NCBI RefSeq assembly: GCF_009183815.1
Contig: NZ_WEHX01000014.1
Span: 1-36,668 of the forward strand
Source: Sutterella seckii
GTDB taxonomy: Bacteria > Pseudomonadota > Gammaproteobacteria > Burkholderiales > Burkholderiaceae_F
Reading direction: 5' to 3'
Length of the DNA: 36,668 nucleotides
This document shows, piece by piece, positions 7,928 through 16,885 of the stretch (the first letter of the stretch is position 1; each line of letters starts with the position of its first letter). The notes beneath the pieces are model-generated. The model was given only the letters and a program-made list of their open reading frames with translations. It made no database searches and was not told the origin of the DNA. Made by a program: the position numbers and the translations under genes.

Positions 7928-8875
7928 ATGCAGCAGCCCATCACAGAAGAGCTCCTGCGGCTCCTTTCGGTTCTCTACCGCACGCAGTCGCTTTCGCTTT
8001 CCGCCTCCCGACTCGACATCAGCCTTTCCACCGCGAGCCGCATGCTCCAGGGTGCGAGAGAGCTTTTTGACGACAAGCTCTTCACGCGCTCGAGCCAGCT
8101 CATGCACCCAACGCCGCGAATGGACAAGCTCATGCCTCAAATTGACCGCATGCTCGAGGACATGGCTGCCCTCGTCGGGAAGGACGCCCTCGATCCGATG
8201 AAGGCAGAGCGCACGATCCGCATCGCGGCGCTCGACTGCGCGTACACGATGTTCGTGGCTCCCGCCATTCATGAGGCGAGGCGGAAGTCTCCGCGCCTTC
8301 ATTTCTCAACAACGCCCATCGGCATCGATACGTTTGACGAATTGAGCGCCGGCCTCGTTGACCTCATTATTTTCGGAACCGACTCGGAACCCGTGCAGGG
8401 AAACATTCATGTTCAGCGCCTTTTCTCGGCGCCCTATTGTCTCGTCGTGCGCGAAAGCCATCCGCTCGTCGAGATCTTCAAACAGAAAGGCCGGCTTGAC
8501 CGAACCGGCATCGAACCCTGGCAGGTGATCTCCATCGCCACGCCTTTCTCCCGCCTCGTACCGCGCTCGGTGCTTCCCTGGTTCGACGATGCGGAGCAGC
8601 CGCACGGCATCACCATTCCCTACCATGCAGCCGCCATCTTCGAGCTCTTTGAAACGGACCTGATCGGTGAATTCGCCGAGCCCTACGCCCGGAAAATTCT
8701 CTCGCTTGTTCCCGGCCTCGCACTGCTTCCGTTCGAAGGCTTTACGACCTACCAGTGGGCGCCCACGCTCTTCTGGCATCCGAGAACGCAGCAGGATCCG
8801 GTCATGGTATGGCTGCGCGGCCTCATCGGCCTTGAAGCGCGCCGCATACGCGACAAATACCATCTCGAGGCCTGA
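7928..8875 (+). CDS. LysR-family transcriptional regulator
   Basis: 315 residues, typical LTTR size. The N-terminal winged helix-turn-helix (about residues 7-65, with SASRLDISLSTASRMLQGAR as recognition region) is followed by a type 2 periplasmic-binding-like effector domain with RTIRIAALDCAYTMF at its start and AGLVDLIIFG. The effector is unknown. The divergent IsdG-like gene and the downstream porin/arylsulfate sulfotransferase pair are both candidate targets. No strong Shine-Dalgarno is seen at the chosen ATG. Confidence 0.88.
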   Translation: MQQPITEELLRLLSVLYRTQSLSLSASRLDISLSTASRMLQGARELFDDKLFTRSSQLMHPTPRMDKLMPQIDRMLEDMAALVGKDALDPMKAERTIRIAALDCAYTMFVAPAIHEARRKSPRLHFSTTPIGIDTFDELSAGLVDLIIFGTDSEPVQGNIHVQRLFSAPYCLVVRESHPLVEIFKQKGRLDRTGIEPWQVISIATPFSRLVPRSVLPWFDDAEQPHGITIPYHAAAIFELFETDLIGEFAEPYARKILSLVPGLALLPFEGFTTYQWAPTLFWHPRTQQDPVMVWLRGLIGLEARRIRDKYHLEA

Positions 8876-9040
8876 AACGTGCTTCGCTTTCAGATCGCGC
8901 AAAGATGACCCGTCAAATATGACAACGCCATCGCAGTAGATGCCAATTTCGAAAATGAAGATCGATTTCTAAACTTTTTTCCGACCTGAGAGATGTCCGC
9001 ACGCATCTCTTCAAACAAAAGAAAAAGGAAGAAATCCTTC

Positions 9041-10192
9041 ATGACCAAACCCAACCGCATGCCCCGCTCTCTGAGGAAAGCGGGGACCATCCTTTCGACC
9101 CTCCTTCTCGGCGCAAGCCTCATTCCGTCAGCCTCCGCAGAGGACGGCGTAGCCGTCACGGGCCTCGTTGACCTCGGCCTCATGGTCCAGCACGCGAACG
9201 GCCGCACCAATGCGACGATGGAGTCGGGGAACAACAAAACCTCAACCATCGACATCCGGGGGACGGAAGCCATCAGCGAAGACCTCTGGGTGCGCGCTGC
9301 GTCCTACGTCTCCTTCATGACCGACAACGGCGCGCTCTATGAAGACGGCGTGCTTTTTGACGGCACAGCGCTCACGCTCGGCAGCAAAACCTTCGGCGAA
9401 GTTGCCCTCGGCCGCATGGGGGCGCTCAAAAGCACCGACGGCGACATGAGCCAGTTTTCGCTCGCCGAAGGCTACTCCCCGATGGGCGCGAACCTCCCCC
9501 ACGCGGGTCTTGCCTACATCTTCACCTGCGACGGGACCCTCAACAACACCATCGGCTACGCGTCGCCCTCTTTCTCCGGATACCGCTTCTTTGCGCAGTA
9601 TTCGAACGGCGTCACCACCGAAACCGGCATCGGCGCGGACGACGACAGGCTCTTCACGGCTTCTGTTCTCTACAACAACCATGGGAAATTGCGCTTCGGC
9701 GCAATCGCCACCTACCACACCCATGGTTCGCTCGAGGAGAAGCACAACGCCACGAAGGACATCATGGTCTCCATGAACTACGACTTTGATGCCTTCAGGC
9801 TCTACCTCACCTATCAGCACGTCTTCGACGGGCTCGGTCCCAACACGATGCTCCGCGCCCGCGCCTTCGGGTTCGGCGCGTCCGAAGAAGGGTTCGACAC
9901 CGACTCCTTCATGGCGGGCGTCATGAAGGACCTGGAAGGCGGGACGCTCTCTGCCGTCTTCCAGGCGAGCCGCTCTGAATATAAGGGCGACGCAAAGGAC
10001 GGGAACCTTTCGACTTCCGGCTGGCGCATCAACCCTGCCGCCATCTACCGCTACCCAATCAGCCGCCGCACCACGCTCTGGACGGCGCTTTCCTGGACGC
10101 ACGGCTACGGCATGTACCGGCGCGTGAAGGACCACCCGATCGACAACCCCAATGCCACGACCTGGGGCGCGGGCGTCACGCACTTCTTCTGA
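9041..10192 (+). CDS. Outer-membrane porin, Porin_4 type
   Basis: Trimeric beta-barrel general porin of the betaproteobacterial type. Signal peptide ends around SASA-E (about residue 33). The first strand GVAVTGLVDLGLMVQHANG and the IDIRGTEAISEDL and LGSKTFGEVALGRM segments are typical, and the chain ends in an aromatic C-terminal strand (GAGVTHFF) required for barrel assembly. About 383 residues. The ATG at 9041 is preferred because AGGAAG precedes it and the signal peptide becomes standard; the frame opens 48 bases earlier. It is 61 bp upstream of the arylsulfate sulfotransferase gene, suggesting that it lets aryl sulfates into the periplasm (inference). Confidence 0.88.
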   Translation: MTKPNRMPRSLRKAGTILSTLLLGASLIPSASAEDGVAVTGLVDLGLMVQHANGRTNATMESGNNKTSTIDIRGTEAISEDLWVRAASYVSFMTDNGALYEDGVLFDGTALTLGSKTFGEVALGRMGALKSTDGDMSQFSLAEGYSPMGANLPHAGLAYIFTCDGTLNNTIGYASPSFSGYRFFAQYSNGVTTETGIGADDDRLFTASVLYNNHGKLRFGAIATYHTHGSLEEKHNATKDIMVSMNYDFDAFRLYLTYQHVFDGLGPNTMLRARAFGFGASEEGFDTDSFMAGVMKDLEGGTLSAVFQASRSEYKGDAKDGNLSTSGWRINPAAIYRYPISRRTTLWTALSWTHGYGMYRRVKDHPIDNPNATTWGAGVTHFF

Positions 10193-10253
10193 CGCATCAG
10201 ATTTTCAAACGCTTTTCCATTCATCTTCCACAAAAGACCAGAGGAATATTTCC

Positions 10254-12062
10254 ATGAAGCACTCTCTTCTCATGCTCGCGCTCGGCGCCGCCGTCTTCTC
10301 CTCCGCAACGCTTCCCGCCCACGCGATGGGCGCCGTCGGCGGCCCGGTCGTGCGCTACGCCTCCATTCAGGGGCAGCTCGGCGAAGTCATCGTGAATCCC
10401 TACAAAGTGGCGCCCCTCACGGCCGTCATCAAGAACGGCGGCTACGATCTCGAGTCCGCCACCGTTACGATCGTCCCGAAGGAAAACGGCCAGACGATCA
10501 CCTACAACGTTCCGAAGAAGCAGCTCCTCACCCACGGCGGCATTCCCGTCTTCGGCCTCTATGCGGATTACAGGAACGAAGTGAAGGTTTCCTATGTCCG
10601 AAACTTCAACGGCAAAAAGGAAACCATCAGCGAGTCGTACTTTATTTACTGCTCTCCGGTTTCCTGGATCAATCAGGGCACGAACTATGAGTCGCCCAAG
10701 GACTTCACGGCCGTCGTGAAGAAGGTTGATCCGGCATTCTCCGACCGCCTCTATCTCATCAGCAATATCGGCGACAAAACGGGCCTCAACAACCCGATGG
10801 GCGGCGCCCTCACGTGGAATTTCGTGCCGCAGATCGCCGTTTTCGACACCAAGGGCGAAATCCGCTGGTACCTCGATCCGCGCACGATCTGGGATCCGGG
10901 ATCCATTTATTCCGCGGGCGTCATGATGGGCTTCCGCCAGAACGATGACGGCGCGCTCACCTGGGGCTTCGGCCAGAAGTACGTGAAGTACGACATCATC
11001 GGCCGCGAAATCTGGAATCGCCGCCTTCCCGCTTCCTACAACGACTACTCGCACTCGATGGATCCGGCGCAGAACGGCCACTACTTCCTGAGAGTGGCTT
11101 CGGCCGACCACCGTCGCCCCGACAACAAGCGCATCCGCACGGTGCGCGACGTGATTGCCGAGGTTGATGAGGACGGCGTCGTCGTGGACGAATTCAAGCT
11201 CTGGGACATTCTCGATCCGTACCGCTCCGACGTGATCCGCGCGCTCGACCAGGGCGCCGTCTGCCTCAACATCGACGCCTCGAAGGCGGGGCACACGCTC
11301 TCTGCCGAGGAGCTCGCCCAGCAGGACAAGACGGACAACTTCGGCGACATCGCGGGCACGGGCGCCGGCCGCAACTGGGCTCACGTGAATTCGGTCGACT
11401 ATGATCCGAGCGACGATTCCATCATCATTTCCTCGCGCCACCAGTCAGCCATCATCAAGATCGGCCGCGACAAGAAGGTGAAGTGGATTCTCTCGGCGCC
11501 GAAGGGCTGGCGCTCGCCCTGGAAGGATGCGCTGCTGACGCCGGTCGACAAGGAGGGGAAAACCATCAAGTGCACCGACGTTTCCTGCGAAGGGGGCTTT
11601 GACTGGACGTGGACCCAGCACACGGCCTTCCGCATCGACTCTAAGTCCGATAAGGACGTGATCTACGTGTCCGCCTTCGACAACGGCGACGCCCGCGGCA
11701 TGGAGCAGCCCGCGCTCCCCTCGATGAAGTATTCCCGCGCTGTGGTCTACAGAATCGACCAGAAGAAGATGACGGTCGAACAGGTCTGGGAGTACGGCAA
11801 GGAGCGCGGCCATGAGTGGTTCAGCCCGGTGACGTCGCTTACCGAATACAACCCGGACAAGAACTCCATCCTCGCTTATTCAGCCACCGCGGGCGCTGCC
11901 TTCGACCTCCAGTCGGGCGCCTTTACGAGCAGCCCGAATCCGTGGCTTGAGGAATTCAAGTGGGGCGAAACGGAACCTGCTGTTGAAATCCAGTTCCAGA
12001 ACACCTCGGGCTACCAGGCGATGGTGCTTGATGTGAACAAGGCCTTCGGGAATCCCCAATAA
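10254..12062 (+). CDS. assT: Arylsulfate sulfotransferase
   Basis: Periplasmic PAPS-independent enzyme that transfers sulfate from one phenolic sulfate ester to another phenol through a sulfo-histidine. Signal peptide of 24 residues ends PAHA. The six-bladed propeller contains the family histidines: HSMDP, NWAHVNSVDYDP, SSRHQSA and WTQHTAF. The last His (residue 456, about 432 in the mature protein) corresponds to catalytic His436 of uropathogenic E. coli AssT. A nearby Cys pair (KCTDVSC) matches the AssT disulfide. An AGAGGA Shine-Dalgarno fixes the start at 10254. The dedicated DsbL/DsbI found with E. coli assT is absent here; the gene pairs instead with a porin. Confidence 0.92.
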   Translation: MKHSLLMLALGAAVFSSATLPAHAMGAVGGPVVRYASIQGQLGEVIVNPYKVAPLTAVIKNGGYDLESATVTIVPKENGQTITYNVPKKQLLTHGGIPVFGLYADYRNEVKVSYVRNFNGKKETISESYFIYCSPVSWINQGTNYESPKDFTAVVKKVDPAFSDRLYLISNIGDKTGLNNPMGGALTWNFVPQIAVFDTKGEIRWYLDPRTIWDPGSIYSAGVMMGFRQNDDGALTWGFGQKYVKYDIIGREIWNRRLPASYNDYSHSMDPAQNGHYFLRVASADHRRPDNKRIRTVRDVIAEVDEDGVVVDEFKLWDILDPYRSDVIRALDQGAVCLNIDASKAGHTLSAEELAQQDKTDNFGDIAGTGAGRNWAHVNSVDYDPSDDSIIISSRHQSAIIKIGRDKKVKWILSAPKGWRSPWKDALLTPVDKEGKTIKCTDVSCEGGFDWTWTQHTAFRIDSKSDKDVIYVSAFDNGDARGMEQPALPSMKYSRAVVYRIDQKKMTVEQVWEYGKERGHEWFSPVTSLTEYNPDKNSILAYSATAGAAFDLQSGAFTSSPNPWLEEFKWGETEPAVEIQFQNTSGYQAMVLDVNKAFGNPQ

Positions 12063-12145
12063 CGGAAGGCCTCCGGAAACGCAGCTTCGGGTCAGGCGAG
12101 TCAGCCGCTCAGCCCGAAGCTCCCTATCAATTTCCCTGGATCGAA

Positions 12146-12187
12146 AAGAGCCTCATGGAGAACGATTTCCATGAGGCTCTTCCTTTT
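12146..12187 (+). terminator. Terminator after assT
   Basis: AAGAGCCTCATGGA (12146-12159) pairs perfectly with TCCATGAGGCTCTT (12168-12181), followed by a short pyrimidine-rich tail. A second hairpin AGCTTCGGG/CCCGAAGCT (about 12082-12121) lies just upstream. Because the stem is flanked by A and T residues it may also stop the convergent EamA transcript. Confidence 0.75.
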
Positions 12188-12202
12188 CTGAGATGGTTCG
12201 AT

Positions 12203-13105
12203 TTAGACCTCGTCGGCCTTCTTCCGCGCCGCAAGACGCAGCCGTCTCTGCATCAGCACCGTTTCCCCAAGGAAGAGCGCCACAGCCGTCCAGATGAAGA
12301 GGAAGCCGATCAGCATCTCGAGCGTGAAGGGTTCATTGAAGGCGAAGACGCCGATCAGAAACACCATTGAGGGACTCACGTACTGAATGATGGCGGACGT
12401 CGAATACGGAATGCTCCTCACGCCCGAAGCGAAAAGGAGAAGCGGAATCGCCGTAATGGGGCCCGCCGCAATGAGAAGGAGCTGAGTCGTGCCGGAAGCT
12501 TCTGCGAACGCGAGCTCCCCGGTGCTCCCGAGGTAGCCGAGCCAGAGAAGCGCGATCGGCGTGAGGATGAGGCTCTCAAGCGTCAGCCCCTCAATGCTTC
12601 CGAGAGGCGCAATCTTGCGGATCAACCCATAGACCCCGAACGTAAAGGCGAGCGCAAGTCCGAGAAAGGGCGGCACGCCTTTCACCCACGAAATCCAGAG
12701 AACGCCGACGGCGGCGAGGCCCACGGCGATCTTCTGCGCGGGACGAAGCTTTTCTCGCAGAAACACGGCCGAAAGCAGAATGGAAACAAGCGGATTGATG
12801 AAGTATCCGAGCGACGCCTCGATCGTGCGGTCCGTCACGATCGCATAGACGTAGGTGCCCCAGTTCGCGCCCACGAGGAGCGCCGAAGCCGTGAAGATGA
12901 GGAGGATCCTCGGGCTCGTCAACGCGTCCTTCAGCCACGCCGTCCGGCGCATGACGAGAATCACGAGGACGATGAAGAGAAGCGACCAGACGACGCGGTG
13001 CGCGAGGATCTCCAGGGCGCCGATATCCGCGAGAGCATGGAAGTAGAAGGGAAAGAGCCCCCAGAGAATATAGGCGGCGAAAGTGCAGAAGATCCCGTAG
13101 AACAT
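12203..13105 (-). CDS. rarD: RarD-type EamA (DMT superfamily) transporter
   Basis: 300-residue inner-membrane protein with about ten hydrophobic helices in two EamA repeats, as in the RarD subgroup (E. coli RarD 296). The diagnostic N-terminus GIFCTFAAYILWGLFPFYF, HRVVWSLLF, and the conserved GYFINPLVSILL and STSAIIQYVSPSMVFL helices are present, with a basic C-terminal tail. RarD substrates are not well defined; named after chloramphenicol sensitivity in Pseudomonas. It stands alone, convergent with assT and co-directional with the M20 gene 131 bp upstream. Confidence 0.9.
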   Translation of the reverse strand: MFYGIFCTFAAYILWGLFPFYFHALADIGALEILAHRVVWSLLFIVLVILVMRRTAWLKDALTSPRILLIFTASALLVGANWGTYVYAIVTDRTIEASLGYFINPLVSILLSAVFLREKLRPAQKIAVGLAAVGVLWISWVKGVPPFLGLALAFTFGVYGLIRKIAPLGSIEGLTLESLILTPIALLWLGYLGSTGELAFAEASGTTQLLLIAAGPITAIPLLLFASGVRSIPYSTSAIIQYVSPSMVFLIGVFAFNEPFTLEMLIGFLFIWTAVALFLGETVLMQRRLRLAARKKADEV

Positions 13106-13235
13106 GGTGCGGGAGCGCGGGGGAAGGTCCCCGTGCCGGAAGGTTGAGCGTTGAGAGGAAAAGAAAGCCTCCGGAGCGTCCGGAAAGAGAGATTCCGGGC
13201 TTCTCCGGAGACGAAGCTCCGTAGGATTTAAGGCT

Positions 13236-14438
13236 TTAGGCCGCGAGCGCCTTCAGGCGTTCGAGCGCAATGCCCGCAAGATAGGTCGACGCGAGCGGAA
13301 TCACCTCGTCGTTGAAGTCGAAGGTCGGATGGTGGAGCGACGCCTCATGCGCGTCGTCGCGGATCCCCACGCGGATCATGGCGCCAGGGCGCTTGAAGAG
13401 GAATTCTGCGAAGTCTTCGCCGCCCATGGTCATGTCCATGGGTTCGGCCGCGTCGGCCCCGAAATGCTTCACGATGAAGTCGCGCACGTGCTCCATCGTC
13501 TCAGGCGGATTGATGAGGGCAGGAACCAGGCGGTCGTAGCGCAGTTCGCCCGTGCAGCTCTCCGAGGCGGCGATCGTCTCGACCATCACCTTCATTTCGT
13601 GCTCAATCTGGTTGCGCACGTCCTCGCTGAAGGTGCGCACCGTCCCCGAAAGCGTCACCTCGGTCGGGATGACGTTGGGGGCGTTGTAGCGCCCGCCGTT
13701 GACGGAGGAAATCGAGAGTACTGCAGGCTGAATCGGCATTACCTTCCGCGAAACGATCGTTTGAAGACCGGAAATAAGGAGGCCCACCGCAGGGATCGGG
13801 TCGATGCCGAGGTGCGGACGCGCGGCATGAACGCCCCTGCCCTTCACGGAAATGTAGAAGAAGTCGGTCGACGCCTGAGCGGGGCCGGCGCAAAGGCCGA
13901 AGGCACCCTTCCGGATCGTCGGCTCGTCGTGGCAGCCGTAGATTTCGCGCACGCCGAGCTTGTCGAGAATGCCGGACGCTTCCACGGCGCGCGCGCCCTT
14001 GCCGATTTCCTCGGCCGGCTGGAAGACGCCCACCACACGGCCCGCAAATTCATTCTTCTTTTCCTGAAGATAGCGCATCGCCCCGAGAAGCCAAGTCGCA
14101 TGGCCGTCATGCCCGCAGGCGTGGCAGCGGAGTTCCGTCTGGCTCTTCCAGGCGTTTTCCGAGTTGTCGGGCATCGGAAGCGCGTCGATGTCGCCGCGAA
14201 GCGCCACGGCCGGCCCCGGGCGTGCGCCGTCAACGACGGCGATGAGGGCGCCGGGAACCGTCGTGTCGTCAAGTTCAGTCACGCCCCAGGAGTGGAGCTT
14301 TTCCTTGAGAAGCGCCACCGTGCGCTTCGTTTCAAACCCGAGCTCAGGATGCGCATGAATGTCGCGGCGGATCTGCGCAAGTTCATCGGCCCAGGCGCCG
14401 ATTTCCGGAAAAACCTTGTCCTTGAGAACGTACTGCAT
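13236..14438 (-). CDS. M20D-family amidohydrolase (N-acyl amino acid / hippurate type)
   Basis: Cytosolic metallopeptidase-fold amidohydrolase removing acyl groups from N-acyl amino acids such as hippurate, or cleaving related peptides. About 400 residues. Metal and catalytic motifs in order are IHAHPELGFE (27-36), LRGDIDALPM (80-89), CHACGHDGH (105-113), QPAEEIGKGARA and TMGGEDFAEF, with the C-terminal LHHPTFDF His. A dimerisation lid lies between them. GGAAAGG precedes the chosen ATG at 14438. It diverges from the gsiABCD-like operon, so it may process imported peptide or acyl-amino-acid substrates. The exact substrate is not deducible. Confidence 0.88.
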   Translation of the reverse strand: MQYVLKDKVFPEIGAWADELAQIRRDIHAHPELGFETKRTVALLKEKLHSWGVTELDDTTVPGALIAVVDGARPGPAVALRGDIDALPMPDNSENAWKSQTELRCHACGHDGHATWLLGAMRYLQEKKNEFAGRVVGVFQPAEEIGKGARAVEASGILDKLGVREIYGCHDEPTIRKGAFGLCAGPAQASTDFFYISVKGRGVHAARPHLGIDPIPAVGLLISGLQTIVSRKVMPIQPAVLSISSVNGGRYNAPNVIPTEVTLSGTVRTFSEDVRNQIEHEMKVMVETIAASESCTGELRYDRLVPALINPPETMEHVRDFIVKHFGADAAEPMDMTMGGEDFAEFLFKRPGAMIRVGIRDDAHEASLHHPTFDFNDEVIPLASTYLAGIALERLKALAA

Positions 14439-14937
14439 CGTTAAACCTTTCCTTTGTATTGTTTCGTGCCCCATGGGGAAATCCTTGAGCCCTTCAAGGG
14501 ATCAGGACGGGCATCCGTTCATTCTATGAAGAAGACGGGACATCCTGCCTCAGGTGCATTGCGCATCCGTTATGCGTCAGGACGGAGCATGTCTCTCAGC
14601 CTTCATGCACCAGAAAGCGGCGCGGAGGCTAATTCCGGACAAACATCGTGCACGGCTTTGAACGGTGGCGCACAAAGATACGGCATCCGAACTTAGAACA
14701 TTTGTTTTCAATCAAATTCACCGGCGATTTGCAAGAGGTGCAGGCCCTTCACCTGAGGCCTGATCCCCACTCTCGGGGTAGGCTTGAGAATCGCGCCCGG
14801 AGGATGGCTCAGAAGAACGCTTTGCCGCATTTGGCATAGTTCTTGCTTATTCCGTTCGCATACGGGCTGACGTACCGGCGATTTTTCCCAATCCGCCGTC
14901 GCCCACCGAATATTTGTAGAAGAAAACTTTTAAGAAG
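14439..14937. promoter_or_regulatory. 499-bp divergent regulatory region upstream of gsiA
   Basis: No credible gene. It holds the sigma-54 promoter at 14832-14847 and, about 260 bp upstream, an inverted repeat CGCAT-N5-ATGCG (14562-14576) within GGTGCATT...ATGCACC flanks, in the position where enhancer-binding-protein sites usually lie. The binding-site role is a guess. Confidence 0.35.
14832..14847 (+). promoter_or_regulatory. Sigma-54 (RpoN) promoter of gsi operon
   Basis: TGGCATAGTTCTTGCT fits the -24/-12 consensus TGGCAYRNNNNTTGCW at every defined base. GG and GC are 12 bp apart as required. Expected transcription start is near 14858, giving a leader of about 80 nt before gsiA. Confidence 0.7.
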
Positions 14938-16818
14938 ATGGAAAGAGCAGACACCAAGCCCGATTCCCTGCAGGACAACCTGCCGGTGCTAGAAGTGAAG
15001 AACCTCAGAGTTCAGTTTTCTTCCGACAGCGGCACGACGACTGCCGTAGTGGATGAATCCTTCGTCATTCACAAGGGCGAAACGCTCGCGCTCGTCGGCG
15101 AATCGGGCTCAGGCAAATCCGTTACCTCGCTCTCCGTCATGCGCCTCGTTGAGCACGGCGGCGGCAAGATCGTCAACGGCTCCATCCATCTGCGCTGCCG
15201 CGACGGACGCCTCGTGGACCTCATGAAGGCATCGCGCTCGGAACTTCAGGCTCTGAGAGGCTCTGAAGTCGCCATGATCTTCCAGGAACCGATGACGTCC
15301 CTCAACCCGGTCTTCACCGTGGGCGCTCAGATTGCGGAAAGCCTGACGCTGCACCGCGGCATGAGCGAGGCCGAGGCCCTGAAGGAAGCCGTTCGGCTTC
15401 TCGAGCTCGTCCGCATTCCGGACGCCGAACGCGTGGCGATGCGCTATCCGCACCAGCTTTCGGGCGGCATGCGTCAGCGCGTGATGATCGCCATTGCGCT
15501 TGCCTGCAAGCCGCAGCTCCTCATTGCCGACGAACCGACCACGGCGCTCGACGTGACGGTTCAGGCTCAGATTCTTGCGCTTATTGCCGAACTCCAGAAG
15601 GAAATCGGCATGGCGGTGCTCTTCATTACGCACGACATGGGCGTGGTCGCCCAGATCGCCGACCGCGTGGCGGTGATGCGCTACGGCGAAATCGTTGAGG
15701 AAGGGAAAGCCGTCGACATTTTTGATTCGCCGAAGCACCCCTACACGCAGGCCCTCCTTTCAGCGGTCCCGCGCCTCGGGAGCCTTAAGGACGTCCCGCA
15801 TCCCTGCTTCTTCCGCCTCATCGACCCGGACAACGGCCGCGTCATTGAACCGCCGTCCGACAAGCTTCCGCCCCCGGGCGACACCATTCTCGAAGTCAAC
15901 GACATCGTGAAGACCTTCCCGGTGCGCACGGACTTCTGGGGCAAGCCCACCTACGTGGTGCGCGCCTGCGACCACGTGAGCTTCAAGCTTCGTCAGGGCG
16001 AAACCCTCTCGATCGTGGGCGAATCGGGCTGCGGCAAGTCGACGACGGGCCGCGCGCTCCTGAGGCTCCTCGACATTGATTCGGGCGACATCATCTACCG
16101 CGACCGCTCGCTCGTTCATATGACGCGGCGCGACCTGCAGCACGCCCGCCGCGATCTGCAGATGATCTTCCAGGATCCGTATGCGTCGCTCGACCCGCGC
16201 CAGACCGTGGGCTACTCGATCGCCGAGCCGCTCATGATCCACAACATCTGCTCGAAGTCGGAGATGTGGGACCGCGTGGCGATGCTTCTGAAGCGCGTCG
16301 GCCTCTCGCCCGACATGGCCAACCGCTATCCGCACGAATTCTCGGGCGGCCAGCGTCAGCGCATCTGCATTGCGCGCGCCCTTGCGCTTCAGCCGAAGGT
16401 GATCGTCGCCGACGAATGCGTGGCGGCGCTCGACGTTTCGATCCGCGCTCAGGTCGTGAACCTCATGATGGAGCTCCAGGAGGAAATGGGGCTCTCCTAC
16501 ATCTTCATTTCGCACGACATGGGCGTCGTCGAGCGCATCAGCCACCGCGTCGCCGTCATGTACCTCGGGCAGATCGTCGAAATGGGTCCGCGCCAGTCGG
16601 TGCTCGGTCATCCCTATCACCCCTACACGCAGAAGCTTCTTTCGGCCGTGCCGATCGCAGACCCGAAGGAGCGCAATCTTCTGAAGCTCATCAACCTTTC
16701 GGATCTTCCGAGCCCGGTGCGCCGCGTCGGCGACGAACCGGTGGTGGATCCCCTGGTTGGGGTTGAACCCGGGCACTTCGTTGCCCGCCATCAGATCGGG
16801 CAGATGTCGGGGGCCTGA
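14938..16818 (+). CDS. gsiA: Glutathione/peptide importer, fused dual ATPase
   Basis: 626 residues containing two complete oligopeptide-type ABC ATPases, like E. coli GsiA (623). Domain 1: Walker A GESGSGKS (54-61), signature LSGGMRQR (about 174), Walker B LLIADEPT. Domain 2: Walker A GESGCGKS (about 361), signature FSGGQRQR (about 467), Walker B with ADECVAALDVS, where the usual DEP-S pattern is altered. Each domain ends in an oligopeptide C-terminal motif (HPYTQALLSAVP and HPYTQKLLSAVP). It powers the GsiCD permease. First gene of gsiA-B-C-D, behind the sigma-54 promoter. Single-fused ATPase plus very high likeness of the next gene to GsiB supports the glutathione assignment. Confidence 0.92.
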   Translation: MERADTKPDSLQDNLPVLEVKNLRVQFSSDSGTTTAVVDESFVIHKGETLALVGESGSGKSVTSLSVMRLVEHGGGKIVNGSIHLRCRDGRLVDLMKASRSELQALRGSEVAMIFQEPMTSLNPVFTVGAQIAESLTLHRGMSEAEALKEAVRLLELVRIPDAERVAMRYPHQLSGGMRQRVMIAIALACKPQLLIADEPTTALDVTVQAQILALIAELQKEIGMAVLFITHDMGVVAQIADRVAVMRYGEIVEEGKAVDIFDSPKHPYTQALLSAVPRLGSLKDVPHPCFFRLIDPDNGRVIEPPSDKLPPPGDTILEVNDIVKTFPVRTDFWGKPTYVVRACDHVSFKLRQGETLSIVGESGCGKSTTGRALLRLLDIDSGDIIYRDRSLVHMTRRDLQHARRDLQMIFQDPYASLDPRQTVGYSIAEPLMIHNICSKSEMWDRVAMLLKRVGLSPDMANRYPHEFSGGQRQRICIARALALQPKVIVADECVAALDVSIRAQVVNLMMELQEEMGLSYIFISHDMGVVERISHRVAVMYLGQIVEMGPRQSVLGHPYHPYTQKLLSAVPIADPKERNLLKLINLSDLPSPVRRVGDEPVVDPLVGVEPGHFVARHQIGQMSGA

Positions 16819-16885
16819 TCTGAATAATGAAAAGTTCTTCGGCAAACCTCACCCTTATTTCTCAATTTTCAGGAAAGGCAATCAG

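Noticed and set aside
14454-14839. Small plus-strand frames upstream of gsiA
   Set aside because: No Shine-Dalgarno, no similarity, and they overlap the regulatory region and sigma-54 promoter.
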